A stretch of 64,000 bases of DNA from Stenotrophomonas indicatrix (GCA_041545745.1 CP168152.1:3842001-3906000); one strand, 5' to 3'. Shown: positions 29,800-38,188, counted from the stretch's first letter. The notes: a model not told the origin generated them from the letters alone. Numbers and translations: made by a program.

Positions 29800-30912
29800 A
29801 TGACTGACATGACCGCCGCCCTGTTCCGCCCCTTTGACCTCGCTGGACTGCCCCTGCACAACCGCATCGCGATGGCGCCGATGACCCGCGCCCGCAACCC
29901 CGGCGCCGTCGCCAATGCACTGACCGCGCAGTACTACCGGCAGCGTGCCAGTGCCGGCCTGATCATCAGCGAAGGCACGCCGGTGTCGGCGCAGGGCCAG
30001 GGCTACATCGACGTGCCCGGTATCTGGTCGGCCGAGCAGGTCGCTGGCTGGAGGCTGGTCACCGAGGCCGTTCACGCCGAACAGGGCGCGATCTTCGCCC
30101 AGCTGTGGCACGTCGGACGCATGTCACACGCCTCGCTGCAGCCCGACGGCGGCCAGCCGGTGAGCGCCGGCACGCGATCGGTGGCGAGCGATCCGAAGAA
30201 CACTTCGTTCGTCTACCTGGACGACGGCAGCCGCGGCCATGCCGATCCGACGCCACCGCGTGCGCTGCGCACCGACGAAGTGCCGGGTATCGTCAGCGAC
30301 TTCGTACGCGGCGCTGAAAATGCCATCGCTGCCGGCTTCGATGGCATCGAACTGCATGCTGCCAACGGCTACCTGTTCGAGCAGTTCCTCAACCCGGTCA
30401 CCAATGATCGGCAGGATCTCTACGGTGGTTCACTACGCAACCGCGCCCGGCTGATCCTGGACACCGTGGATGCGATGGCCGCGCGCATCGGCGCGCACCG
30501 CATCGGCGTGCGCCTTGCACCGAACAGCCAGGTCTTCGACATGCCCGCCTATGCGGAAAACGAAGCCAGCTATCTGTACCTGGCCGAGGAACTGGGCAAG
30601 CGCGGGCTGGCCTATGTGCATCTGAACGACAACTACCTGCACGGCGCACCGGCGATCGGCGAGGCCTTCCTCAAGGCCTTCAAGCAGGCCTATGGCGGCA
30701 CGGTGATCCTGGCCGGCGGCATGACCCGCGAACGCGCCCTGCGGCTGGTCGAGGAAGGCACCATCGATCTGGCTGCGTTCGGTCAGCCGTTCATCGCCAA
30801 CCCGGATCTGGTCGAGCGCCTGCAGCGCGATGTCCCGCTGGCCATCCCCGACCGCAGCACCTATTACGGCGGTGGCAGCGAGGGCTACCTCGACTACCCG
30901 GCCGCAGGCTGA
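29800..30912 (+). CDS. Alkene reductase of the Old Yellow Enzyme family
   Basis: A 370-residue FMN-dependent TIM-barrel oxidoreductase similar to NemA. It shows LHNRIAMAPMTRARNPG near the N terminus, the substrate-binding pair in GIELHAANGYLFEQFLNP, the LYGGSLRNR stretch and the phosphate-binding VILAGGMTRERAL. Members reduce activated C=C bonds, quinones, maleimides and nitro-esters with NAD(P)H and often serve in electrophile defence. The frame is open further upstream, but family similarity starts at the ATG at 29800 (or 29809). It is probably regulated by the divergent LysR protein. Confidence 0.92.
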   Translation: MTDMTAALFRPFDLAGLPLHNRIAMAPMTRARNPGAVANALTAQYYRQRASAGLIISEGTPVSAQGQGYIDVPGIWSAEQVAGWRLVTEAVHAEQGAIFAQLWHVGRMSHASLQPDGGQPVSAGTRSVASDPKNTSFVYLDDGSRGHADPTPPRALRTDEVPGIVSDFVRGAENAIAAGFDGIELHAANGYLFEQFLNPVTNDRQDLYGGSLRNRARLILDTVDAMAARIGAHRIGVRLAPNSQVFDMPAYAENEASYLYLAEELGKRGLAYVHLNDNYLHGAPAIGEAFLKAFKQAYGGTVILAGGMTRERALRLVEEGTIDLAAFGQPFIANPDLVERLQRDVPLAIPDRSTYYGGGSEGYLDYPAAG

Positions 30913-30963
30913 TCACGCAGGAGCCGGAGCGCGTCTGATGGCTGCGCTCCAAGCATCCGAGCT

Positions 30964-31641
30964 TCAGGCGTCTTCGCGCACGTAGGCGAACGACTCGTCC
31001 AACCGCTCAAAGCCGATCACCGCAGCGACGATGGACTGCGCGTCATCGTCGCTGATACTTCCTTCAGCAATATCGTCAACGCGGGCGAACAGCCGCTGCA
31101 ACGCTGCGTACTGGTCACTGCGCAGGAAGGACTGGTGGGTCTGCAGCCAGCGCTGCAGATTCCCGCCCAGTTCGCCTTGCGACAGCAGCGAGTACGGCCG
31201 CTCGTACTCGGCAACCGCTTCGACCATCTTGCGGAACAGGAAATCCTGGTAACTGGCGGCCAGCACATCGGCACGATCGTCGTCATGCCACACCAGCACG
31301 ACCGGCGGTTCGACGAAACCGGGCGCGTTGCTCCAGAAGCAGTAGCTGTCGCCTGCCCCGGTCCGCGCGAAGGGCAGCAGCTGCAGGTCAGAGCGCAGGG
31401 GATTGTAGTGATCCTCCGTCGCAAGCTCCTGCCACGCCTCAAGCAGCTCATCGTGTTCCAACGGCTCGTACTCCTGGGCGTACAACAGCACCGGCGGATC
31501 CGCCTGCAACGTCGGAAAGACCACCTCGGACCATTCCGGATGGGGACTGCCCCAGCTCAACCGACCCACTGCATGCAGCTGCTTGAACAAGGGCGGGAAA
31601 GACTGGCCGGCGGCCTGTTCGATGTCAGATAGCGTGCCCAT
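30964..31641 (-). CDS. SMI1/KNR4 (SUKH) family protein
   Basis: The 225-residue product has a SUKH-type fold: IEQAAGQSFPPLFKQLHAVG at the N terminus, DLQLLPFARTGAGDSYCFW in the core (the FxxxGxGDxYCF pattern is diagnostic) and PVVLVWHDDDRADVLAASY after it. SUKH proteins often act as immunity factors against contact-dependent nuclease toxins, but standalone ones exist in housekeeping contexts. No toxin is adjacent. AAGG precedes the ATG at 31641. The second half (about 140-225) has no family I recognise. Confidence 0.8.
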   Translation of the reverse strand: MGTLSDIEQAAGQSFPPLFKQLHAVGRLSWGSPHPEWSEVVFPTLQADPPVLLYAQEYEPLEHDELLEAWQELATEDHYNPLRSDLQLLPFARTGAGDSYCFWSNAPGFVEPPVVLVWHDDDRADVLAASYQDFLFRKMVEAVAEYERPYSLLSQGELGGNLQRWLQTHQSFLRSDQYAALQRLFARVDDIAEGSISDDDAQSIVAAVIGFERLDESFAYVREDA

Positions 31642-31753
31642 GGATGGCCTTGTCGATAGAGGCCGCCCAGCTTGCCTGAAGCCTGGCCGGAGATGTACCC
31701 GCGTCCTGCGCCAGGGCTAGACTGCATGCAATCGGAAGCCGCCAATCGCTGCA

Positions 31754-32170
31754 ATGAACGCCACTGCCCACAGCTTCATCGTCAACATCGATGTCCCTGA
31801 CCTGGCCGCCGCCGAGACGTTCTACACCCAGGCATTGGGCCTGCGCATCGGTCGTCGGCTGGGTTCCGGTGCCACCGAACTGCTCGGTGGCCCCACGCCG
31901 CTGTACCTGCTGCAGAACGATACCGGCAGTGCATCGACCGAAGACGGCGATGTGCGCGATTACGAGCGCCACTGGACGCCGGTGCATCTGGACTGGGTGG
32001 TCGCTGACATCGACGCCGCGCTTGCCCGCGCGGTTGTGGCCGGAGCCGCGCCCGAACGTCCCATCCGCGAACGCCGCTGGGGAAAGATCGCCGTGCTGTC
32101 CGATCCTTTCGGCCATGGCTTCTGCCTGATCCAGTTCAGCGACGAGGGTTACGACGCGCTGGGCGAATGA
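31754..32170 (+). CDS. VOC (glyoxalase/bleomycin-resistance) family protein
   Basis: The 138-residue product is a single vicinal-oxygen-chelate domain: SFIVNIDVPDLAAAETFYTQ at the start, VHLDWVVADIDAALARAV in the middle and KIAVLSDPFGHGFCLIQF at the end. Possible metal ligands are H13-less at the first position, with H81-type and late acidic residues present, so the chemistry is unclear. Relatives include glyoxalase I, dioxygenases and drug-binding proteins. It is divergent from the SUKH gene and ends before a SMAG pair. Confidence 0.82.
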   Translation: MNATAHSFIVNIDVPDLAAAETFYTQALGLRIGRRLGSGATELLGGPTPLYLLQNDTGSASTEDGDVRDYERHWTPVHLDWVVADIDAALARAVVAGAAPERPIRERRWGKIAVLSDPFGHGFCLIQFSDEGYDALGE

Positions 32171-32195
32171 GTTGCTGACTGAGTGGCGGGCGCCA

Positions 32196-32281
32196 ATCCA
32201 CGCATGGTGTGGATCTACTGATCCGCTTCAAGCAACGCGTGGAGGGTGTCGTTCCGCAGTAGATCCACACCATGCGTGGAT
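32196..32281. repeat. SMAG inverted pair
   Basis: ATCCACGCATGGTGTGGATC at 32196 (ending in CTAC at 32218) and GTAGATCCACACCATGCGTG at 32259 are inverted copies of the ATCCACGC variant, separated by about 40 bp. They lie between the convergent VOC and LysR genes. Confidence 0.85.
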
Positions 32282-32295
32282 GCGGCCCACGCGAT

Positions 32296-33180
32296 TCATT
32301 CGCGCAACATATCCACGAACGCACGCAGCGCACCGGGCATCTGCCGCTGCTTCGGGTAGTACAACGCGAACCCGGCGAACGGTTCGCTCCAGTCTTCCAG
32401 CACCGCTACCAGGCGGCCGTCGTCCAGGTACGGGCGCGCGGTGTCTTCCAGCACATAGGCCAGGCCGATGCCATCGAGCACCGCGCCAACCACGGTGCCC
32501 TGCTCGCCCAGCGTCAGCCGGCCCGGTACGTCGATCTCCAGGGTCTGGCCCTCGCGCTCGAACTGCCACTTGTACAGATGTCCGCTGGCGAAGCGGAAGC
32601 GGATGCATTCGTGCGCGGCCAGGTCGCGCGGATGCTGCGGTGCTGGACGCCGCCGCAGGTACTCGGGTGAACCGACGATCAATCCGCGCAGCGGCGGCCC
32701 CATCGGCACCGCCACCATGTCCTCGGGCACGAACTCGTGCAGGCGCACGCCAGCGTCGTAGCCCTCGGCAACGATATCGACCAGACCATCGTTCTCGGTC
32801 AGCTCCACCCGTACATCGGGATGCGCGTGCAGGAAACGCGCCAGCCGCGGCCCCAACTGGGTCGCCACCGCCGCCCGCGTCGCGTTGATCCGCAGCAGGC
32901 CGGCCGGAACGGCGCGGAAGTGATTCATTTCTTCCAGCGCATCGTGCACCTGGCCCAGCGCCGGCTGCAGGCGCTCCAGCAGCCGTTGTCCGGCCTCGGT
33001 CAGGGCCACGCTGCGGGTGGTCCGATGGAACAGCCCCACCCCCAGCCGCTCCTCCAGCGCGCGGATCGCATAGCTCACCGCCGAGGTCGACAGGGCCAGT
33101 TCGGCGCCGGCGCGGCGGAAGCTGCGGTGGCGGGCGACCGCGGCGAAGGCGGCCAGGTGGGACAGGTTGTCAGTGGCCAT
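32296..33180 (-). CDS. LysR-type regulator divergent from an alcohol dehydrogenase
   Basis: A 294-residue LysR regulator of the CrgA/aldehyde-responsive-like group: DNLSHLAAFAAVARHRSFRR, then STSAVSYAIRALEERLGVGLF and HRTTRSVALTEAG. The effector domain contains the common YDAGVRLHEFVPEDMVAVP. It is divergent from the alcohol dehydrogenase gene with 107 bp between the starts. Such pairs usually mean regulation of the neighbour in response to an aldehyde or related compound. Confidence 0.9.
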   Translation of the reverse strand: MATDNLSHLAAFAAVARHRSFRRAGAELALSTSAVSYAIRALEERLGVGLFHRTTRSVALTEAGQRLLERLQPALGQVHDALEEMNHFRAVPAGLLRINATRAAVATQLGPRLARFLHAHPDVRVELTENDGLVDIVAEGYDAGVRLHEFVPEDMVAVPMGPPLRGLIVGSPEYLRRRPAPQHPRDLAAHECIRFRFASGHLYKWQFEREGQTLEIDVPGRLTLGEQGTVVGAVLDGIGLAYVLEDTARPYLDDGRLVAVLEDWSEPFAGFALYYPKQRQMPGALRAFVDMLRE

Positions 33181-33287
33181 GATTGTGCAGTCTGCCTTGA
33201 TGAATCATGCCGATATATGCGCTTCTTACCGTTAGGTACGGGGCGTATTGTAAAACGCCTTTCGACAAACCCTGCCAAGGATTCCGC

Positions 33288-34346
33288 ATGTCCCTCGCCC
33301 GTGGTTACGCCGCCCACACCCATACCGACCCGCTGGTACCCTTCGAATTCGAGCGCCGCGCCGTCGGCCCGAACGATGTGCGCATCGAGATCCTGTACAG
33401 CGGCATCTGCCATTCCGACCTGCACCAGGCCCGCGACGACTGGGGTGGTTCGATCTACCCGATGGTGCCGGGCCACGAGATCATCGGCCGCGTCACCGAA
33501 GTCGGCAGCGAGGTCACCCGCTTCAAGGTCGGCGACCACGCCGGCGTCGGCTGCATGGTCGACTGCTGCCGCCACTGCGATGCCTGTAAACACGATCTGG
33601 AGCAGTACTGCGCCGAAGGTGCCACCTGGACCTACAACGGCCGTGAACGCGCCGATGGTGCCCCGACCTACGGCGGCTATTCCGACCACGTGGTGGTCGA
33701 GCAGCGCTTCGTGGTCAAGGTCTCCGAAACGCTGGACCTGAAGGCCGCCGCGCCACTGCTGTGCGCCGGCATCACCACCTGGTCGCCGCTGCGCCATTGG
33801 AAGGTCGGCCCGGGCCAGAAGGTCGGCGTGATCGGCCTGGGTGGCCTCGGCCACATGGGCGTGAAGTTCGCCAAGGCGCTCGGCGCGCACGTGGTGATGA
33901 TCACCACCACCCCGGAGAAGGGTGCCGATGCCAAGCGCCTGGGCGCTGACGAAGTGCTGGTTTCGCGCGATGCCGAGCAGATGAAGGCACATGCCGGCAG
34001 CTTCGACTTCCTGCTCAACACCATCCCGGTCGGCCATGACACCAACCCGTACATGGGCCTGCTCAAGCGTGAGGCGACCATGTGCCTGGTCGGCGTGCTG
34101 ACCGAACTGGACCCGCCGCTGACTGGTGGCAGCGTGATCTTCGGTCGCAAGCACCTGACTGGCTCGGCGATCGGCGGCATGGCCGAAACCCAGGAAATGA
34201 TGGACTTCTGTGCCGAGCACGGCATCGTCAGCGATGTGGAGATGATCGACATCAAGAACGTGAACGAAGCCTGGGAACGCATGGCCAGGAACGATGTGCG
34301 CTACCGCTTCGTGATCGACATGGCGACGATGAAGAACGCTGCCTGA
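33288..34346 (+). CDS. NAD(P)-dependent zinc alcohol dehydrogenase (YahK/CAD type)
   Basis: The 352-residue product belongs to the cinnamyl-alcohol-dehydrogenase-like group that includes E. coli YahK and Ahr, which reduce a wide range of aldehydes. Catalytic zinc ligands are C41 (GICHSDL) and H63 (PGHEIIG), and the structural zinc cysteines are C94, C97, C100 and C108. The dinucleotide motif is GLGGLGHMGVK. AAGG lies 7 bp before the ATG at 33288. It is probably controlled by the divergent LysR gene. A strong terminator follows. Confidence 0.93.
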   Translation: MSLARGYAAHTHTDPLVPFEFERRAVGPNDVRIEILYSGICHSDLHQARDDWGGSIYPMVPGHEIIGRVTEVGSEVTRFKVGDHAGVGCMVDCCRHCDACKHDLEQYCAEGATWTYNGRERADGAPTYGGYSDHVVVEQRFVVKVSETLDLKAAAPLLCAGITTWSPLRHWKVGPGQKVGVIGLGGLGHMGVKFAKALGAHVVMITTTPEKGADAKRLGADEVLVSRDAEQMKAHAGSFDFLLNTIPVGHDTNPYMGLLKREATMCLVGVLTELDPPLTGGSVIFGRKHLTGSAIGGMAETQEMMDFCAEHGIVSDVEMIDIKNVNEAWERMARNDVRYRFVIDMATMKNAA

Positions 34347-34368
34347 TCCAAGTCGGTTGTGGAAACGA

Positions 34369-34396
34369 AAAACCCCGGCAATGCCGGGGTTTTTTT
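34369..34396 (+). terminator. Intrinsic terminator after the alcohol dehydrogenase
   Basis: AAAACCCCGGCA and TGCCGGGGTTTT flank a 1-nt centre and end in a run of seven T residues. It is the clearest rho-independent terminator in the window. Confidence 0.92.
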
Positions 34397-34456
34397 GGTA
34401 GAGCCGGCCGCTGGCTGGCTACCCCATGCATCTGCCGGCCAGCGGCCGGCACTACC
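34397..34456. repeat. SMAG inverted pair
   Basis: GGTAGAGCCGGCCGCTGGCT at 34397 and the inverted copy ending in GGCCGGCACTACC at 34456. The left copy is slightly diverged (AGAGCC in place of AGTGCC). The pair lies between the terminator and the gshA stop. Confidence 0.82.
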
Positions 34457-34465
34457 GCAAGGCGG

Positions 34466-35830
34466 TCAGTAAGCAAACTCGCGGAACACCGGATCCACAT
34501 CGCCGTGCCAGCGGCCATGGAACAGCGCCAGCTTGCGCTCGGCCGGGGTCAGGCCGGACTCGACGATTTCCTGCAGCACGTCCAGGAACTTGCTTTCATC
34601 CTGGCCATCGGCATTGCGCGCCGCACGGCGCTTCAGGCCTTCCACGGAAATCTTCACCGCATCGCGCGCCAGATCGCGCACGGTGCCATTGCGGAACGGC
34701 AGGTTCATCGCATGCTTGGGCACGCCATCGCGAAGCGCGTGGCGTTCAACCAGACTGAAATCGCGCACCAGATCCCACGCCGCATCCAGCGCAGTGTCGT
34801 CGTACAGCAGGCCCACCCAGAATGCCGGCAGCGCGCACAGGCGGCTCCACGGGCCACCATCGGCACCGCGCATTTCCAGGTACTTCTTCAGCCGCACTTC
34901 CGGGAACGCGGTGGTGGTGTGGTCCGACCAGTCACGCAACGTCGGCAGCTGGCCCGGCAGCACCGGCAGTTTGCCCTGCATGAAGTCGCGGAAGTTCTGC
35001 CCGCTGGCGTCGTGGTAGATGCCATCGCGGTAGGAGAAATACATCGGCACGTCGAGCAGGTAGTCGACATAGCGCTCGTAACCGAAGCCGTCCTCGAACA
35101 CGAAGTCGAGCATGCCGGTACGGTCGGCATCGGTGTCGGTCCAGATGTGCGAGCGATAGCTGAGGTAGCCGTTCGGCTTGCCCTCGGTGAACGGCGAGTC
35201 GGCGAACAGGGCGGTGGCGATCGGCTGCAGCGCCAACGACACACGGAACTTCTTCACCATGTCCGCTTCGCTGGCGTAATCCAGGTTCACCTGCACCGTG
35301 CAGGTGCGGGTCATCATGTCCAGGCCCAGCGAACCGACCTTGGGCATGTACGAACGCATGATCTTGTAGCGGCCCTTGGGCATCCACGGCATTTCATCGC
35401 GCGTCCACTTCGGCTGGAACCCCATGCCGAGGAAGCCCAGCTGCAGCTCGCCGGCCACCTGTGCCACTTCATTGAGGTGGGTGCCGGTTTCCACGCAGGT
35501 CTGGTGGATGGTTTCCAGCGCCGCACCGGACAGCTCCAGCTGGCCTGCGGGCTCCAGCGTCACCGAGGCGCCATCACGCAGCAGGGCGATGGTGTTGCCG
35601 TCTTCCTGCACGGGCGTCCAGCCAAAACGGACCAGGCCGTTGAGCAGTGCCTCGATGCCGCGATCGCCATCGAAGGTCGGCGGGCGCAGGTCATCCAGAC
35701 GGAACCCGAACTTCTCGTGCTCGGTACCGATGCGCCACTGCGAACGGGGCTTCTCGCCGGAGGCGATCTCCGCCACCAGTTGCGAGCGGTCGGTAATGGG
35801 CGTATCGGCGACGTGGCTGGGGCTCGACAA
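34466..35830 (-). CDS. gshA: Glutamate-cysteine ligase (plant/proteobacterial GCS2 type)
   Basis: The enzyme makes gamma-glutamylcysteine, the committed step of glutathione synthesis, with ATP. The product, about 454 residues, belongs to the plant-like class: [18 protein letters not shown] near the start, [36 protein letters not shown] (in part), [20 protein letters not shown] and [15 protein letters not shown]. There is no ATG at the start of similarity. I use TTG at 35830 (coding L-S-S-P-S-H-V-A-D); another TTG lies at 35887, next to a TATAGT box, so the downstream one is more likely. Glutathione is needed by frmA, fghA and grxD in this window. Confidence 0.9.
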   Translation of the reverse strand: MSSPSHVADTPITDRSQLVAEIASGEKPRSQWRIGTEHEKFGFRLDDLRPPTFDGDRGIEALLNGLVRFGWTPVQEDGNTIALLRDGASVTLEPAGQLELSGAALETIHQTCVETGTHLNEVAQVAGELQLGFLGMGFQPKWTRDEMPWMPKGRYKIMRSYMPKVGSLGLDMMTRTCTVQVNLDYASEADMVKKFRVSLALQPIATALFADSPFTEGKPNGYLSYRSHIWTDTDADRTGMLDFVFEDGFGYERYVDYLLDVPMYFSYRDGIYHDASGQNFRDFMQGKLPVLPGQLPTLRDWSDHTTTAFPEVRLKKYLEMRGADGGPWSRLCALPAFWVGLLYDDTALDAAWDLVRDFSLVERHALRDGVPKHAMNLPFRNGTVRDLARDAVKISVEGLKRRAARNADGQDESKFLDVLQEIVESGLTPAERKLALFHGRWHGDVDPVFREFAY

Positions 35831-35893
35831 GGGGGTGGCTCGCTGGACGGTGGCAGGGGATGTGGGGCTGGGAGCCTTGCATCGCAAGGGCGC

Positions 35894-35899
35894 ACTATA
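35894..35899 (-). promoter_or_regulatory. Possible -10 box for gshA
   Basis: On the minus strand TATAGT appears about 64 bp upstream of the chosen gshA TTG, with a weak ATGACG at a 16-bp spacing as -35. If real, transcription begins near 35887 and the upstream TTG could not be the start. Confidence 0.35.
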
Positions 35900-35982
35900 G
35901 CGTGGCGGCTCGTTACGTCATGCGACGGTGACGGGTTTCAGCATCCTACCGACACCCTCTTGACCCTCGTACACTCAGGGCC

Positions 35983-36687
35983 ATGAGCCGCCATTCACGA
36001 CATCCTGAACTGCATCGCGCCGATCGCGTCGGCTGGCTGCGCGCCGCCGTGCTGGGCGCCAACGATGGCATCGTCTCGGTCGCCGGCCTGGTGGTCGGTG
36101 TGGCCGCCAGCGGCGCCTCGGCCAGCACGATCCTGGCCACCGGCCTGGCTGGCACCGTGGCCGGAGCGATGTCGATGGCCGCCGGCGAGTATGTGTCGGT
36201 GCAGACCCAGGCCGATACCGAGAATGCCGATCTGGCGATGGAAAAGCGCGAGCTGCACGAAGACCCGCACAGCGAACTGGACGAGTTGACCGCGATCTAC
36301 CGCCATCGCGGGCTGGAGCCGGCGTTGGCGCGGCAGGTTGCCGAACAGCTGACCGCCCACGACGCGCTGGGCGCCCACGCGCGCGACGAACTGGGCATCA
36401 CCGAGGAACTGCGCGCGCGGCCGTTGCAGGCTGCATTGGCCTCGGCCGCCGCCTTCACCTGTGGCGCCGCGCTGCCGGTGCTGACCGCACTGCTGACGCC
36501 GGTACAGAACGTCGCCACGGCGACCACGGTCAGCACGCTGGCCGGCCTGTGCCTGACCGGCGCGATGGCGGCACGCGCCGGTGGCGCGTCACCGACGCGT
36601 GGTGCCCTGCGCGTGATGTTCTGGGGTGCGCTGGCGATGGCGGCTGCAGCTGCGGTCGGCCGCCTGCTGGGCGCGCACGTCGTATGA
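35983..36687 (+). CDS. VIT1/CCC1 family metal transporter
   Basis: The 234-residue membrane protein belongs to the VIT/CCC1 family, which moves iron or manganese. It shows the family opening RADRVGWLRAAVLGANDGIVS, then a GLAGTVAGAMSMAAGEYVSV helix with the conserved MAAGEY, a cytoplasmic helical stretch rich in charged residues (ENADLAMEKRELHEDPHSEL) that could bind metal, and three C-terminal membrane segments. In bacteria the role is probably metal export or homeostasis. It overlaps the following AraC gene by 4 bp (ATGA), so the two are translated together. Confidence 0.88.
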   Translation: MSRHSRHPELHRADRVGWLRAAVLGANDGIVSVAGLVVGVAASGASASTILATGLAGTVAGAMSMAAGEYVSVQTQADTENADLAMEKRELHEDPHSELDELTAIYRHRGLEPALARQVAEQLTAHDALGAHARDELGITEELRARPLQAALASAAAFTCGAALPVLTALLTPVQNVATATTVSTLAGLCLTGAMAARAGGASPTRGALRVMFWGALAMAAAAAVGRLLGAHVV

Positions 36688-37508
36688 CCGGCATGCCCCC
36701 CACTGCCATGGCACTGCTGGCGGAGATGGTCAGCCTGGCCGGCTGCCAACGCGCCGAAGGCTATGCCTGCATCACCGCCCGCCGCGAGCATGGCGCCAGT
36801 TCGGTGGAGATACCGCAGCCGCAGTTCGCGATCCTGCTGGAAGGCCGCAAGCAGGTGCGTACCGCACACCAGTCACTGACCTTCATCCCGGGCGACATCC
36901 TGCTGATCACCCAGCGTTGCCGCATCGATGTGGTCAACACGCCGGACCCGCAGACCGGCCGCTACCTCAGCGCGATCGTGCCGCTGTGCACTGAAGTGCT
37001 GGCGGCTGCGCGTACGCTTTGGAGCGAAGCCTTGCCGACGGCCGGACCGGCGCTGGCACGGCAGGCGCTGAGCGATCACGCCACGGCGCTGCGCAGCTGG
37101 CGGCAGTCGTTGCAGGATGGCCGCTACAGCGAAGCACGGCTGGCGCTGGCCACACTGGTGCTGGCGTGGTGCCGGCAGGGCCACGGCAACCTGTTGTTGC
37201 CGCACGCACCGACGCTGGGCGAACAGATCCGCGACCGCATCGCCGCCGAACCGGCACGCGACTGGCAGTCGCGCGACGTTGAAGCACACTTCGCGCTGAG
37301 CGGTGCGACCCTGCGGCGGCGGTTGGCGGCTGAGGCCACCAGCCTGCGCCAGCTGCTGACCGAAGCGCGCCTGGCCCACGGCATGCAGCTGCTGTACACC
37401 ACCGACCTGCCGCTGAAGACCGTGGCAGCGCGCGCGGGGTATCGCTCGGCAGCGAGCTTCAGCAAGCGCTTCGCCGAGCAGTACGGGCTCGCTCCCACAG
37501 ATATCTAG
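36684..37508 (+). CDS. AraC family transcriptional regulator
   Basis: A 274-residue AraC-type regulator with an N-terminal cupin-like domain (QPQFAILLEGRKQVRTAHQS; FIPGDILLITQRCRIDVVNT) and two C-terminal helix-turn-helix motifs (DVEAHFALSGATLRRRLAAE; TDLPLKTVAARAGYRSAASF). The start at 36684 overlaps the VIT gene stop by 4 bp, which is unusual for AraC regulators and ties it to metal-transporter expression. It ends in YGLAPTDI, short of the usual basic tail, directly beside the palindromic element, so its natural C terminus may have been replaced. Confidence 0.88.
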   Translation: MTGMPPTAMALLAEMVSLAGCQRAEGYACITARREHGASSVEIPQPQFAILLEGRKQVRTAHQSLTFIPGDILLITQRCRIDVVNTPDPQTGRYLSAIVPLCTEVLAAARTLWSEALPTAGPALARQALSDHATALRSWRQSLQDGRYSEARLALATLVLAWCRQGHGNLLLPHAPTLGEQIRDRIAAEPARDWQSRDVEAHFALSGATLRRRLAAEATSLRQLLTEARLAHGMQLLYTTDLPLKTVAARAGYRSAASFSKRFAEQYGLAPTDI

Positions 37509-37591
37509 GGTTGTTCGGCAGGGCTGCGCCCTGCACCCGCAGAGGCAACAGCGACAACAACAGCGACAGCAACAGCGACATTCCGTGGGAT

Positions 37592-37695
37592 GGCGGGGCG
37601 GTGTGGGTATGCAGGACACGCCGTAAACCCATCCATGGGGGCTCGATGGCGCCATCCATGGCGCCAACGGTCCTGCATACCCACACCGCCCCGCC
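37592..37695. repeat. Long hairpin element with 52-nt loop (copy 2)
   Basis: Arms 37592-37617 and 37670-37695 are perfectly complementary over 26 bp (GGCGGGGCGGTGTGGGTATG...). The loop is 52 nt and contains its own palindrome, GGCGCCATCCATGGCGCC at 37648-37665. Confidence 0.85.
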
Positions 37696-37717
37696 TTCGA
37701 CAGTTTCCCGGTGGCCC

Positions 37718-37845
37718 GTAGATCCACGCCATGCGTGGATGATTTCCTTCACGTCCATTCGATTCATTTCGATGATTCCGAATTGAATTCGAAGAGCATC
37801 CACGCACCGCGTGGATCCATGTGTCGACCAAGGTCGACACCCACC
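37718..37845. repeat. Three SMAG palindromes in the centre of the composite element
   Basis: GTAGATCCACGCCATGCGTG at 37718, ATCCACGCACCGCGTGGAT at 37798-37816 and GTGTCGACCAAGGTCGACAC at 37821-37840 (followed by CCACC). The last is a variant of the GTGCCGACCAAGGTCGGCAC type. Confidence 0.8.
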
Positions 37846-37890
37846 AAGAGCAGGTCATGCCATCCCAACAGATCGCGGGAATCTGTCGAA

Positions 37891-37992
37891 GGCGGGGTGG
37901 GTCCGGTTGCGGGGGCGTGAGCGCCATGGATGGCGCGACCGAGCTTACATGGACGTACTTGCAGCGTCCCCCGCAACCGGACCTACCCCGCC
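37891..37992. repeat. Long hairpin element with 52-nt loop (copy 3)
   Basis: Arms 37891-37915 and 37968-37992 pair over 25 bp with one G-T wobble (GGCGGGGTGGGTCCGGTTGC...). The 52-nt loop, read on the minus strand, aligns end to end with the loop of copy 2 (CGCCATCCATGGCGC in common) and shares GCTGCAAGTACGTCCATG with copy 1. Confidence 0.85.
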
Positions 37993-38188
37993 TCCCCACA
38001 GGAAGCCCGCTTCTGCTGTTGCTTCGGCCGTTGTTGTTGCTTCGGCCGTTGCCTCTGCGGGTGCAGGGCGCAGCCCTGCCGATAACCCCCCTTGAGCATT
38101 CCGCGCAGTGGTTTGAGCGCCGCACGCACACGCAACGCGGCACGCTGTGCGCACCGGGCCTGCCCATCACTCATCGAGAAGAACCACC

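Larger units (their letters stand above)
37516..38081. repeat. 566-bp composite nested inverted repeat
   Basis: The outer arms 37516-37549 and 38048-38081 are a perfect 34-bp inverted repeat (left arm starts CGGCAGGGCTGCGCCC). Inside each arm is a CAACAGCGACAACAAC-like triplet tract, then a long hairpin, then an imperfect 14-bp inverted repeat (TTCGACAGTTTCCC at 37696, GGGAATCTGTCGAA at 37878), with SMAG palindromes in the centre. The midpoints of the nested pairs all fall near 37793-37799, so the whole element is symmetrical. Confidence 0.85.
37509..38188. other. 680-bp gene-free stretch: giant nested palindrome
   Basis: No gene is supported here. Open frames on both strands are readings of inverted repeats and of CAACAGC-type triplet tracts. 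The stretch holds a composite palindrome (37516-38081) with two long hairpins and three SMAG units, then about 107 bp of leader before the lactamase-fold gene. Confidence 0.8.

Noticed and set aside
37509..38188. Open reading frames of 60-220 codons on both strands
   Set aside because: They translate inverted repeats and CAACAGC-type tracts, giving arginine-, serine- and proline-rich low-complexity products with no ribosome sites.
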